DNA of 64,000 bases from assembly GCA_964016985.1 (NCBI GenBank), contig OZ024828.1, forward strand, positions 90,864,399 to 90,928,398, read 5' to 3'. This DNA comes from Anodontia alba. Its lineage: Eukaryota > Mollusca > Bivalvia > Lucinida > Lucinidae. The translations under genes were made by a program, and so were the position numbers. The notes under the pieces are model-generated. The model saw nothing but the letters and a program-made list of their open reading frames with translations. It made no database searches and had not been told where the DNA came from. Shown piece by piece: positions 21,605-33,600 of the stretch (its first letter is position 1; each line of letters starts with the position of its first letter).

Positions 21605-22856
21605 TTTGGGTGACATTGACCTTATTTTCAAGGTCAGTATATTATTGCACATTAGGCTGGAATTTACCAAACTAATACATACATCATTACCATGGAGGAT
21701 AGAAGTGTTTAGATTTGGTGACCTTGACCTCATTTTCGAGGTCACTGCATTAAAAAGACTCTGAAAAGTGAGCCTTATGTGCACTCTTTTTTCCTAATAT
21801 CTTGAAATCGCAGCAACGGATGTTCATTAATTTCTGCAGACACATTGATATCAATAAGGTGTACCTACACAAGAAAAAGTAATGGCTAAGGGCCAATTTT
21901 CTTACAGTTATTGTCCTTTGTAAACTTTCTTTAAGCAGTAAAAGCTTGTGTGCACACTATCCCTTTAACCAATTACTGGAATTCGACCAAACTATTACAG
22001 ATACATCATTATGACGGGGGAAAGAAGTGACCATATTTTCACGATCACTACATTATACAGACTCTAAAACATCACGAAAACATACCTATATAATTATGAC
22101 CCCCTTAAACCCCACTTTTATATAGTAAAACTGGGGTTTACAGGGGTATACATTGTTTTTCTTATTTCTGCTCAAATATGAAAAATATCAGAAGTTTTTA
22201 TCAGAAAACTCGCAGTTTTCTGTGGTGAAATTTGGGTGACATTGACCTTATTTTCAAGGTCAGTATATTATTGCACATTAGGCTGGAATTTACCAAACTA
22301 ATACATACATCATTACCATGGAGGATAGAAGTGTTTAGATTTGGTGACCTTGACCTCATTTTCGAGGTCACTGCATTAAAATGACTCTGAAAAGTGAGCC
22401 TTATACGCACTCTTTTTTCCTAATATCTTGAAATCGCAGCAACGGATGTTCATTAATTTCTGCAGACACATTGATATCAATAAGGTGTACCTACACAAGA
22501 AAAAGTAATGGCTAAGGGCCAATTTTCTTACAGTTATTGTCCTTTGTAAACTTTCTTTAAGCAGTAAAAGCTTGTGTGCACACTATCCCTTTAACCAATT
22601 ACTGGAATTCGACCAAACTATTACAGATACATCATTATGACGGGGGAAAGAAGTGACCATATTTTCACGATCACTACATTATACAGACTCTAAAACATCA
22701 CGAAAACATACCTATATAATTATGACCCCCTTAAACCCCACTTTTATATAGTAAAACTGGGGTTTACAGGGGTATACATTATTTTTCTTATTTCTGCTCA
22801 AATATGAAAAATATCAGAAGTTTTTATCAGAAAACTCGCAGTTTTCTGTGGTGAAA
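21605..22856 (+). repeat. 626-bp tandem duplication
   Basis: 21605-22230 is repeated at 22231-22856 with very few differences. The unit contains nuclear-receptor-like AAGGTCA repeats, a GGTGTACCTACACAAG block and most of a MITE A copy. The join falls inside the MITE (GGTGAAA then TTTGGGTG). The second unit runs on into the intact MITE right end, so the breakpoint is in MITE A near 22230/22857. Confidence 0.92.
22070..22231. mobile_element. MITE A copy 5, palindrome lost, right end cut by duplication
   Basis: Starts CATCACGAAAACATACCTAT. The central ~70-bp palindrome is absent: TTTCTGCTCAA joins directly to ATATGAAAAATATCAG. Ends at the tandem-duplication join. Confidence 0.85.
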
Positions 22857-22892
22857 TTGTCAATATATTTGAATAGGTGTGTTTTCGTAATG
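22696..22892. mobile_element. MITE A copy 6, palindrome lost
   Basis: Same internal deletion as copy 5, with the natural right end GTTTTCGTAATG intact. The shared deletion means the palindrome was lost before the 626-bp duplication. Confidence 0.85.
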
Positions 22893-22921
22893 GTTAGCCT
22901 TGTATGCACCTTGTCTCATGA

Positions 22922-23227
22922 GCCGGCCTCGGTGGCTCAGTTGGATGCGCCGTCCGACTGGAGACCAGGAGGTCGCAGGTTCAACCCCCGCCGAGGTCGG
23001 CAACATTCTTTCGTGGAAATTGATCATGAAATATTTTCTACGGTCATTCTCTTTCTTCCGCTGATTCAAGAAGGGCAGTTGTCAGTTTCTGGCGAAAGGA
23101 TGTGCACAATACTGGTTAACCGCTTAGAGGACTAAGCCTGCCCAGTAAACGTGTGGTTAGGTAAACTGACCGCGCTCGACATGACCCCATTGGGTTGACT
23201 GGGCCGTAAAACCTCAACACAAACAAA
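22922..23227 (+). mobile_element. tRNA-derived SINE, full length, copy 3
   Basis: Plus strand. tRNA head at 22922-22996 (A box TGGCTCAGTTGG, B box GGTTCAACCCC), tail CAACACAAACAAA. Perfect 14-bp target duplication ACCTTGTCTCATGA at 22908-22921 and 23228-23241. Confidence 0.93.
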
Positions 23228-23689
23228 ACCTTGTCTCATGAATCAATAGAATTTGACCAAACTATTACAGCTACATCATAAGGATTGGAAAAAAAAGGTG
23301 ATCGAGGTGTACCTACACAAGAAAAAGTAAGGGGTAGGGACCAATCCTCTTAGAGTTATTGCCCTTTGTAAAATTTCTTGATGCAGTAAAATGTTTGTAT
23401 GCACACTGTCTCTTTAACCAATGACTGGAATGTTATCAAACTTGCGCAGATATATCTTTAGGGTAGGGGAAAGGCGTATTTAGATTTTGGTGACCATGGC
23501 CTTATTTTCGAGGTCACTACATTATAAATAGGGTACTCTAAAAGTAAGCCTTTTGTGCACTCTATCTCATGAATCAATAGATAAAATTTGATCAACTTTT
23601 CTAACACCCTGCTCGTGTTGTTCCTTATTTGTATAATGTACATTTCTATCCGTGCTTTATCTAAGCACGTGCTTGCTATCAAAGGGAAA

Positions 23690-23796
23690 CCCAGCTAGCA
23701 TTCTACGTAAATCTACATCGGGCCGTCATCGGCCCGTCAGGGTAGCTGACGGGCCGATGACGGCCCGATATAGATTTACGTAGAATGCTGACTGGG
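23690..23796. mobile_element. 107-bp foldback MITE (CCCAGCTAGC ends), copy 2
   Basis: Same as 6596-6702 but the loop reads in the other direction (CAGGGTAGCTG instead of CAGCTACCCTG). Flanked by AA on both sides. Confidence 0.88.
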
Positions 23797-24368
23797 AACC
23801 AATCATATTACTGTTGCGAGCATTGCGCCCCTGTTAACTATGGACGCTAGCTTACAATATTGGCCGAAACATTCATATACATAATTAATTATATTATTAA
23901 GATAGAAAATGATCTATGAATATTGCAGTTATTTGACTTTTTTACCTGATGAGCTCCTCTGCAGGTTATACCATTCAAATGCATTCGTTTTACCTCCTGT
24001 TTCCATCTTTTGATGACATGTTCGAAAACAAAAGTAAGTCGGTTTTCTTATTTTGCTGTTTTATATCTGTACTTAGATCCATCGCGGCACTCCAGTCCCA
24101 TGCGTTTTGCAATTCTTTCATGAACACAGGATACAAGATTTTATATTTTACATCGTTTTCATATTTTACATCGTCAACTGATTCGCATGAGTAATCCGCC
24201 ATCTTGAATATTCGTCATCGAACCTTGTGACTACGTAACAGTGTGACGTAATGCTTAAGAGGACTTGTCGACTACCAAAGTGGATTAAGTAATGTAATAA
24301 TAAAAATAATAAAACTGATAAAACATCTGATTCATGCAAAAAAATCGCTCAATGAGGGGTTTTAGAAA
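23797..24368. other. Intron 2 stretch, no supported gene
   Basis: A minus-strand 70-codon frame starts at 24202 within CAAGATGGCGGAT (YY1-like). It lacks family features and is treated under rejected items. Otherwise AT-rich. Confidence 0.45.
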
Positions 24369-24538
24369 GGAAATAAATTATTCCGAATCGTGCTCAAATG
24401 CCCCAGATAAAGGACAGTTGAGTTTGGGTTGTACCCATTTGAGCACACGCTCGCTGCGCTCGCTCGTGCTCAAATGGTTGTTGTACTTTATCTTGGGCAT
24501 TTGAGCACGGTCCGGAATAATTCATTTCTTAAAGCACA
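24369..24538. mobile_element. Foldback element (GAAATAAATTATTCCG ends)
   Basis: GAAATAAATTATTCCGAATCGTGCTCAAATGCCC against GGGCATTTGAGCACGGTCCGGAATAATTCATTTC, with an inner CATTTGAGCAC/GTGCTCAAATG hairpin around GCTCGCTGCGCTCGC. Confidence 0.75.
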
Positions 24539-24885
24539 GATACATCATTGGGATAGGGAAAAGACGTGATTAGATATAAGTGGCCTTTATCTCGTTATCA
24601 AGGTCACACTGGCAATTTGAAATTCAATTTGTTACAGCAAAAAAAAAAAAAAAAAAGCAAAAAAAAAAAAAAAAAAAAAAGCGCGTGTGTGTGTGAGGGG
24701 TTGGGGGAGGTATGGGGTGGGGGTGATAAGATTGGTATCTAATATGCATTGCTTATTGACTTTTTTCATTGTTTTTGTATTTCTTTGGTCTGTGGTTTGT
24801 ATACTATCTGCCGTGTTGTTTACTTTTCCTCGTTGGTGTCACTAATCACCGCTATCATATCATCTCACACATATCAATGGCAACT

Positions 24886-25091
24886 TAACCCTGGCACTAC
24901 TGAACCCGGATATCCCTGCCTTTAGAATTAGTGTAGATCCAGATCAGTTGGCTTCTGAACAACTGATCTGAATCTGCACTGTTTGACATTAAATATGCGA
25001 CTTTGTATCAACAACCTTGACGAAGTAATATGATTGGATAAAAATAGAAGTGGGAGTGGCATCTTAATTTAGTCAGCATGACAAGGGTTAA
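24886..25091. mobile_element. Palindromic MITE (TTAACCCTGGCACTACTGA ends)
   Basis: Sibling of 11811-12017: right end GTCAGCATGACAAGGGTTAA, inner hairpin GTGTAGATCCAGATCAGTTG / CAACTGATCTGAATCTGCAC. Confidence 0.7.
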
Positions 25092-26510
25092 GATTTGGTT
25101 TATGCATTATCTGCCTTCGACCTGCCCGTGGTGAAACGCATGGGATGGATTAATGAAACTTCTGGGTTTATAGTATCGAACCGATGTATCAAGAACAAGA
25201 ATGACAACCGTGGCACGTTTGTTTTACGAGTTACCTGTTCTAGACATGTGGTCAGTCCTGGTAATACCTGAGCCGCATGGCACCGAGGCGATTCTAACAT
25301 ATCCAAAGCAGATGTTATTTGAAATATGAATAAAACAAACCCTTTCTTATATTTCATTCTGATGCGTTTATGGATTCTTTACAGCAGCAAATTCATTTTA
25401 ATAGCAACATCTTTATAAATAAATGTTATCATTGTAACGAGAGTTCATTGTATTTGTAAGGAATCAATTCTAATCATTTATTTTTATTTAATTCAATAGA
25501 CTGGTGCCAATCTAACTTAATATCCAATACCGCACATTTTATAGTTTTCTTATTGTCTACGCCCACGGGTGTAGACAATCAATGTTTGTACTGCTCCGGA
25601 TGCAATGTTTTTTTTTGTTTTTTGTTTTTTCCATAGGCTGCTCAACGTTATATAAACAAGTATTAGCTTTCACAAAAAGTTTGAAAGATGCTACCATAAC
25701 GCCCTGAAAATGTTGACCATGAAGTGACGTCAATGTTGCTAATGGATGGACTGAATAAAGTCATTTTCTTACGTCGTTTATTGTTCTTCCGCTCAAATTG
25801 TTACAATTTTGTACCGCTTTCAAGAAATCAGTATTAGCACAAACGTTTATGATAAATAGAATAATGAACAGAGTTTGTTTGATATGAAAATCTGTCACAT
25901 AGGAACTTGAATATTTCTGTAAAATAAAAAAAACAACAACAACAAAAAAAAACAAACGTTCCTTTGGAACTCGCTTTTACCGAATTACCACGCGCCATCT
26001 TGATAGATGTTTCATATCAATCACTGTTGATTATTCCCTTTGTTATTTTTGTTCTAAACCCATATATCAGTTACAGTTTGAGATCATTTTGACCGAAGTC
26101 GGACAGCTTTTAAAGGGAGAGAGACACTCGGAGAAGTAAATCGCCGATTTATTTCCCATAATGCAAGGTTGTGACGTCACCAGGGAAAGCAAAATCGGCT
26201 GTTGGATTCAAGCCGATAAGAATAGAGAAACGAATGAAGTAATCCGCCTAAATCATTTCGGTTTAAACATGCAACCTTAAGCATAAACTGTTTTTAAATT
26301 AGTTACTTTGAATATGGTATTTGGAGAAAATGCTTTGATTAATTCACAGTATACATAAACTGACGTTTGATTTGATAAGGAATACTGAAATTCGCGGAGC
26401 TTTGCCTTTTTATCAACAGAAATCCGAACATCTGTTCCAGGAAATGTTCAAGGATATGAGAAATCATTTCTTTTTACCATGCTGCAGACAGAGACTAGCA
26501 CAAGACATCA
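25092..26510. other. Intron 2 stretch, nothing recognised
   Basis: No coding family features. A short hairpin ATTGTCTACGCCCACGGGTGTAGACAAT lies at about 25552-25580. CGCCATCTTG (YY1-like) near 25992. Confidence 0.5.
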
Positions 26511-26754
26511 GGGCCCAGTTGTTCAAAGCGTCGTTAGCTTAACGAGCTCGTTAAGGGTCATTTCGTTAACTGTTTTAGCGGATTCAATATACAATATTCT
26601 GATATTTTTTGTTGAAAAAATGTGAGTAGCTTTTGCACTGCAAAAGCTACTCACATTTTTTCAACCAAAAATTTCAGCATATTTGCGTATCACTCAATTA
26701 AAATTTTAACGAATCGTTAACTAAGGACATCGTTAGCTTTGAACAACTGGGCCC
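26511..26754. mobile_element. Foldback MITE (GGGCCCAGTTGTTCAAA ends), copy 1
   Basis: 244 bp. GGGCCCAGTTGTTCAAAGC and GCTTTGAACAACTGGGCCC ends; the centre AAAAAATGTGAGTAGCTTTTG is mirrored around TGCACTGCA. A second copy in the opposite orientation lies at 28464-28707. Confidence 0.9.
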
Positions 26755-26759
26755 TGTCG

Positions 26760-26962
26760 TCTGATTCTCATTAACATTTACCCCTTTCTTGGCTTGTTCA
26801 TCAGATGACAATTGAATTGATGATATTTTTTTTTTAATTTTTTTTCCCAGAAAACAGGCCTTGACATTTGATTCAAATTGTCCCCACAATTTTCTTGAAA
26901 TGTCAAAACCTGTTTCTGGGAAAAATAAGAAAAAAATATTTCAGTATGTCGTCTGCTGAAAA
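26760..26962. mobile_element. Foldback remnant (GTCGTCTGCTGAA ends)
   Basis: TTTTCCCAGAAAACAGGCCTTGACATTT is mirrored by AAATGTCAAAACCTGTTTCTGGGAAAA. The right end carries TGTCGTCTGCTGAA. Similar pieces at 21190-21350, 43750-43900 and 55490-55935. Confidence 0.6.
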
Positions 26963-27470
26963 TTTTATCAAGAGTGCTAGGCGTCAAAATATGATTTCAG
27001 AGACATCTGTTGTAATATTAAATCTTGTTTTTCAATACAAAAAAAAAAAAAAAAAAAAAAGTGAAAATATGGAAATCGCCGTCAGTCTTCAAACTATATA
27101 GGATGATATTTTAATAAAATCTATTTATGGCTACAGCGTCTTATAAAAGGGACATTGGCAAAAGCGGCGTCTGATCAGGGTCTACACTGTTTTCATTAAA
27201 TACAGGAATTTCTATAACACATAGTAACAATAAAAGCTAACCAGACACCCCTTATATTGGAAATGGACTAGTCCGAAGAGTGAATATGAAATAGTCAATT
27301 CAACATAATTAGGTTAATAATAATAACAAGACAAAATATTTAGACGAAAGCGTCTAAGTACCGGCGCAAACTTTGTTCATGTTTACATAGAGATATGGGA
27401 CAAGGGTATACTAAAGTTTAATAAATTTTCAATGTAACAGGCACGTAAAATCGAACAATAGTGTGATTCT

Positions 27471-27680
27471 TTAACTTTCACTGCCACAGGCGATAACAAT
27501 AGGAGTTTGCAAACAGCATAGATCCAGATGAGACGACTCATATAAGCCGTCTCATCTGGATCTACGCTGTTTGCCATTCAGTCTTTCAACTTTACGTATA
27601 AACGTATTTTCAAGCGGTTGTTTGTTAAAAAAGAAAAGCAGACGACAATGTGGTCTGAAATTTGGCACCGAAAGAGTTAA
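27471..27680. mobile_element. Palindromic MITE (TTAACTTTCACTGCCACAGG ends)
   Basis: Inner hairpin at 27495-27566 (GCAAACAGCATAGATCCAGA against TCTGGATCTACGCTGTTTGC). Right end ACCGAAAGAGTTAA. It is the inverted sibling of the MITE split by the LINE at 30022-34815 and shows what the unsplit element looks like. Confidence 0.85.
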
Positions 27681-28104
27681 TGTTTGCTTTTATTAAGCTT
27701 TATGAAATTTCTTGATTGAAGAGAAAATAAAACAGACATTAATCTGTTTATAACACAGTTTGTAATAAGATTTTTTATATTTGCCGGGATCGTCACAAAC
27801 CGACGATCCCGGCAAATATAAAAAAATTCTTAGTGAGCTAATCGAACACGCTCCCATATATAAAAATCCAAAGCTATATTAAGAGACCGGCGCGATCGCG
27901 CGCCGGTCAAAAAGCGGATCGTGCGCCTTAGTTGATTCTATTAGAATTCCCCACTCTATGGTGGCATAAATATGAAATATGCCACCATACCACTCTTAGC
28001 GCAAATGCCACGAAATTAATGTAAGCCTGTTGAGGGTACATGGGATGATGGGCCTTTACCGCGAGTGATTATGACGGTGTTTTTGTTATTCTGAACTGTG
28101 TGGT

Positions 28105-28430
28105 GAACGCGTGTGTGATTGTTTGCGTGCATGTGTGCGTGCGCGCGTGTATGTTTCACAAGAAAGATCTAGTTTAGATAGTTTTATCATAATAGGCCGA
28201 CTTCTTGTTGATTTTACTATCCGAACCGTGACAGGGAAAATCAACACACGATGGTGTTTCAGTGAAGACTCGTGTTTGCTTGTTTGCTTGCATGTGTGCG
28301 TGCGCGCGTGTGTTTCACAAGAAAGATCTAGTTTAGATAGTTTTTTTTTTTATAACAGACCGACTTCTTGGTGATTTCACTATCCGAACCATGGCAGGGA
28401 AAAGCGACACACGATGGTCTTTTCAGTGAC
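28105..28430 (+). repeat. Tandem direct repeat, ~159-bp unit, two copies
   Basis: GTGTGCGTGCGCGCGTGT, CACAAGAAAGATCTAGTTTA and CACACGATGGT recur at an offset of 159 bp. Diverged; contains (GT)/(GC)-rich stretches. No gene. Confidence 0.75.
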
Positions 28431-28463
28431 GACTCATATCAGCTTATTTATTCTGCGCCGTCT

Positions 28464-28707
28464 GGGCCCAGTTGTTCAAAACTAACGACGTCGTTAGTTA
28501 ACGATTCGTTAAAATTTACATCGAGTGATACGCAAATATGCTGAAATTTTTTGCTGAAAAAATGTGAGTAGCTTTTGCAGTGCAAAAGCTACTCACATTT
28601 TTTCAGCAAAAAATATCAGAATATTGTATATTGAATTCGCTAAAACAGTTAACGAAATGACCCTTAACGAGCTCGTTAAGCTAACGACGCTTTGAACAAC
28701 TGGGCCC
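28464..28707. mobile_element. Foldback MITE (GGGCCCAGTTGTTCAAA ends), copy 2
   Basis: Inverted relative to 26511-26754 and nearly the same length. Centre palindrome GCTTTTGCAGTGCAAAAGC. Confidence 0.9.
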
Positions 28708-28785
28708 TGATTGCTGTCGCCGCGTCAGTGTTCAAGTTCATAATCAGTATTTTCTACAGAAATTAACATTTCGCTCTGAAGTGAA

Positions 28786-28910
28786 CCATTGTTCCAAACA
28801 GGGGTCTCAGTCAAAAATCAAAACTGAACGGCAAACATTACGAGCTGTCTCATCAGGATCTACACTGTTTGCAAAAAATGGTCTGGTCTGCAGGCTGAAA
28901 AGGTTGAATC
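28786..28910. mobile_element. Fragment of the CAAACAGTGTAGATCC MITE family
   Basis: GTCTCAGTCAAAAATCAAAA, GGCAAACATTACGAGCTGTC and ATCTACACTGTTTGC are recognisable; ends not intact. Confidence 0.5.
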
Positions 28911-29081
28911 TGTAAGCGGACAACGAAGGCACTGATGAGACTGCGCCAATGGGAAAGTTTATTTAGGCTTTCTTTACGGTGATATGTGATAGGGGATTCT
29001 TTTACTAGGTTTAGGCGCCATTAGTTTATTATTTCTATGATTTCATCAAAGGCCCCATGTCGAGTATACAGTAGAATTCTG

Positions 29082-29421
29082 CTATTAAGACCACTCGAAA
29101 TTAAGACGACTCCACTATTAAGACCACTCGAAATTAAGATCATTCCACTGTTAAGACCACTCGAAATTAAGACCATTCCACTGTTAAGACCACTCGAAAT
29201 TAAGTCCATTCCACTGTTAAGACCACTCGAAATTATGACCATTCCACTGTTAAGACCACTCGAAATTAAGTCCATTCCACTGTTAAGACCACTCGAAATT
29301 AAGTCCATTCCACTGTTAAGACCACTCGAAATTAAGACCATTCCACTGTTAAGACCACTCGAAATTAAGACCATTCCACTGTTAAGACCACTCGAAATAA
29401 AGACCACTCCACTATTAAGAT
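29082..29421. repeat. 33-bp minisatellite, ~10 units
   Basis: Unit of 33 bp (CTGTTAAGACCACTCGAAAT followed by TAAGACCATTCCA), with a few point variants. Because 33 is a multiple of 3 and the unit has no stop in two frames, it creates long spurious frames on both strands (11-residue repeats). Not a gene. Confidence 0.95.
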
Positions 29422-29837
29422 CAGCTTTTGCCAGTCTAATTTATTGTTGTATATATTCAATATTCTAATGTAACGTTAACGATTTCCCGCTGAGCCTAAT
29501 GGAAACGTCACCGTGATCAAGCAACGCCCGCTGCAAAATAGTTCTTTGGAAAACATTGCAACAATTTCGATTTTCCTTTCTGTATCATGTTAGAATCGAA
29601 ATATTTTTTCTTTACTGTGAATTCTCGCGAATAACGCAAGGTGTTGTCGGGCAGTTGCGAATATTACTTCACTCCGGCTTCGAATTAATACTTCGCAATT
29701 TGTCCTCCAGCACCATATATTATGCGCGATAATTCACAGTAGAGAAAAATTATTTCTTAAGTAAGACAACCCCACTAATAAGGCACTTTTAGACATTCCT
29801 AAAAGTGGCTTTGAAGCGGAATTTTACTTTATGTTAG

Positions 29838-30021
29838 TTAACTCTTCCGATGCCAAATTTCAGACGATATTTGTCGTCTGCTTTTTTATTTTAACAAACT
29901 ATCGTTTGGAAAGACGTTTATATGTTAAGTTGAAAGACTGAATGTCAAACAGCGTAGATCCAGATGAGACGGCTCATTGAGCCGTCTCATCTGGATCTGT
30001 GCTGTTTGCAAAAACCTATTA
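29838..30021. mobile_element. Left part of a MITE split by the LINE insertion
   Basis: Starts TTAACTCTTCCGATGCC and contains the complete central hairpin (GCGTAGATCCAGATGAGACG). Runs to CAAAAACCTATTA at 30009-30021, the left target duplication. Its other end continues at 34829-34856. It is the inverted counterpart of 27471-27680. Confidence 0.9.
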
Positions 30022-30463
30022 GTTTAGTTTAAACATATTTTATTCAGAGTTAACGGCACATCAATAAATATAACAATATACAAAATACTAGGATTGGAAC
30101 GAAAGCAAATTGCTTATGAAGTTCCTCTCCTCATGCATATAATTGAATATATCCGATAACGGCACAAGGTTGTAAATATGTTAACGTATTCATGTGACAT
30201 ATCTACCAATATATACTAATTATAACATTAGATTACTATATAGCGAAAGTAGAGCCTTATATGTTCAAACCTAACAAACATGAAGAAGAGCAGAAAAAAA
30301 CACAAACAAAAAAGAAAAACATAATAATACTCTACTTAATCAATGATAAGGAGGAAAAAATGAAAGAAGTGGCATGTGGAGGAGCGAAAGAGCAGAAAGA
30401 AAGACAAAAGAAGAGAAACAAAGTGTGTTAGAAGAGTAGGGACCGCCTTCTGCGCCGCGAGAA

Positions 30464-30505
<42 letters not shown>

Positions 30506-30650
30506 AATACACTATAATCCTGTTATAATCCTGTTGTCCTGCTGTATACTAAATGTATTTATAATTCCTCTGGCCTATCTCACCGGTATCATAATACATT
30601 GTATTCGCATCACTCAACAATGAGGAAAACTGTGCCATGAAAAGGTAAAA

Positions 30651-33600
30651 TTAAAAACGTTTACTTTTTTTAATGTAATTATGAACTGCCTCGAAAATCT
30701 TTACGTTATTTTCATAAATTACAGTGCTGTTGCCAAACAATAGAACGTCAACAGAAATTGGGCAAATGAGTGAGATTACCTGGAAAAGTTCTTGTCTTTG
30801 TCCATGGTAAAGGGGACATTCTAAAAGAAAGTGATCAGCGGTTTCCGTACTGCCACAAATGCACTGTGAAGTGTCAGAAATATTTTTACGAAAAAGATCC
30901 TGATTTAAAGCACTACAGTTTGTTCGAAGACGTGTATGCAACATCTGCAGACGTCTATCGCCAATATAAAAGTATTTAGGTATTTGTGGAACAATTACGT
31001 TTTGGTCAAGGCGTGATTTGAAGACACTAACTGAACTGGCGTTTCTTGTTTCTTCCGACAAACCATTCCATTCTCTTATCACAGAAGGGAGAAAAGAATT
31101 ATAATATTGACGTGTTCGTGTTTCAACAGTTTGCAAGTTATTTGCATTTCTTAAGTTATATGAAGAAATATCGCTGATAGAAGGTGGTACAAGAGCGGAA
31201 AGATAACTAGGACTTCTATTTGAATACATTTTGTAAAAAAGAGATAATTTTTGCTTCCGTCTTCTGGAATCTAGAGTTTCCCATCCTATTTCAGAATACA
31301 GTGTTTCAATAGATACTAATTTTGTTGTTCCCGTAGCAATTCTTGCAGCCTCATTTTGAATTTTATCTATTTCCTCTTTTTCGTACTGTGTACAGTTATC
31401 CCAAATTTCGTTTCCGTATTCTAGGATCGGTCTTATAAACGTGGTATATATAATTTCGAGAGATCTACGGTCAAGTTGAAACTTAAGTTTACGCATGATG
31501 TTTATTCTTGCCCACGCTTTGATTTTTATATAATCAATATGTTTATGCCACGTACCATCTTTTGATAAAAAAATGCCAAGATGCTTATGAGTATCTACTT
31601 CCTTAATTATTTGTCCTGACATAAAGATAGAAGGGTGATCTGGTTTGTTGGTCTTCCGTGATATTAAAAGGGATTCAGTTTTGAAAGGATTAAAAGATAC
31701 CAGCCATTGTTTAGCCCATCGTGCAACTTTTTCCATGTCAGCATTAAGAAGTTCAGCTGCAAGTGTTGGATCTTCAACAACTATATATAGGCTTGTGTCG
31801 TCAGCAAAGAGACGAATATTTGAGCCAATGTCCTTCACAATGTCATTTATGTACAGCAAAAATAATAAAGGCCCAAGGATGGAACCTTGTGGGACACCGG
31901 CTTTTAAAGAGTTCCAGTATGATTTAACACCTGAGAAAGTCACCCGTTGTTTCCTGTTGCTTAGATAATCAATGAACCAATTCAGAAGACTTCCTGCTAT
32001 ACCAGCTGCTTTTAGTTTTTGAATGAGGCCAGCATGCCAAACACGGTCAAATGCCTTGCTAATGTCACAAAAGACAACTCTTACTTCTTTACCCGAATCG
32101 AGAGCATGACAAAAAGTATCATAGAGATAAGTTAATTGATTAACCGTAGAATCTCCAGGTATAAATCCGGATTGTAAGGGTGAAAGGATATCATTATCAC
32201 GAAAATGATTGTAAATGTGTTTGAAAATGCATCTCTCAAAGACTTTATCCAAGGTATTAAGCAGGGAAACAGGCCTATAATTTGAAACTAATACAGGATC
32301 ACCACCTTTGTGAATCGGACAGACGTGTGCTTCTTTCCAGTCATCTGGAACTTTGCTATTCTGAAGCGAGAGGTTGTAGAATATGGATAGTGGATCTGCA
32401 AGTTCATTTGCCAATTCACGAAGTACTCTGTTATTTATACCGTCAGGTCCAACAGCCTTCCCCAAGGGAAGACTTTTCAAAACCGAATTCACTTCTAAAG
32501 CCGTAATGTTAAGTGATGACAGTTTATGTTCTTCATTAACTAATATAGGCAATTCAGGAACATCTGCATTTTCATCGTCCAACAAAGTCTGATCCCTGAA
32601 AAAGTCATTAAAAATATTTGCTTTATCTTGGTCCTCAGTATATGTAAAACCTTCATGTTCAAGTGTTGGTATGTGAGAATTAGAGAGCGGAGATATAAAA
32701 TATTTTAAAGTTGACCACCAGTCTTTGGAGGTAAGAGTACAAGTTTTTAATTTATTCGAGAGATTATCGGTGTATAATTTCTTAGACTTACGAATCATTT
32801 CTATCACTTTATTTCTTAAGTGTCTAAACCTTTCCCAATTTGCAGGTATATTTGTAAGTTTAGCCTTTCTGTATGCCCTTTTACGTATCCTAATATGTCT
32901 TTTAATTGCCGTAGTAATCCAAGGTGGGTCAGCCGGACGTATTCTTACATTTCGATTAGGGATGCAATCATTGGATAAAGCAATAATCTTTTCAGTTATA
33001 TTTTTAGCATAAATATTTATATCGGTATTGCGCAGCCCCTCCCAGTCCGTTGATGATGCTTTATTTCTCAATAGATTATAGTCACCTTGTTCATAAATCC
33101 AAATACGGCGCACATATGATTTTCGTTTTGGTTTTACAAATCGTAAGATACCATAAGTAGGACAGTGATACCGTCGGTCTTGTTGTAAGAAAGGGTCTCC
33201 TACACCACTCATGACTAAATGATCATTATTATTTGTAAGAATGATATCCAGTAGTGACGAAGAGTGTTCAGTATAATGAGTTGGTTCCTCAATAACTTGG
33301 TTTAAAGAAAACTGCTCACAAATTGCTTTGATTTTATGAGATGAGTTTGGACTGAGCATGTTAAAGTTAAAATCTCCTGCTATAATAATATCCTTTATAC
33401 CTGTATCAACTGCCAGGGAGATAGAATCCTCAATAGACGTATAATAATTAGCATTTGAATTGGGTGCTCTGTAGAATAAACCGAAAAGTAGTTTCTTATG
33501 CTTAATAATAATCTCTATCCACAGGCATTCAATTCCTAGTGGCTCAAGGTCATTCCTGCGTCTATATAAAAGTGTATCTTTTACATATATGATCACACCA

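Noticed and set aside
23990..24202. Minus-strand 70-codon frame starting MADYSCESVDD in an AAGATGGCG context, ending near a GTAAAACG donor
   Set aside because: Looks like a possible first exon but has no recognisable domain, no partner exon found on the minus strand, and lies in the SRCR intron; not enough to call a gene.
29021..29468. 128- and 143-codon frames on both strands
   Set aside because: Produced entirely by the 33-bp minisatellite.
31645..33012. Plus-strand frames inside the 30651-34091 region
   Set aside because: Shadows of the LINE ORF on the opposite strand.
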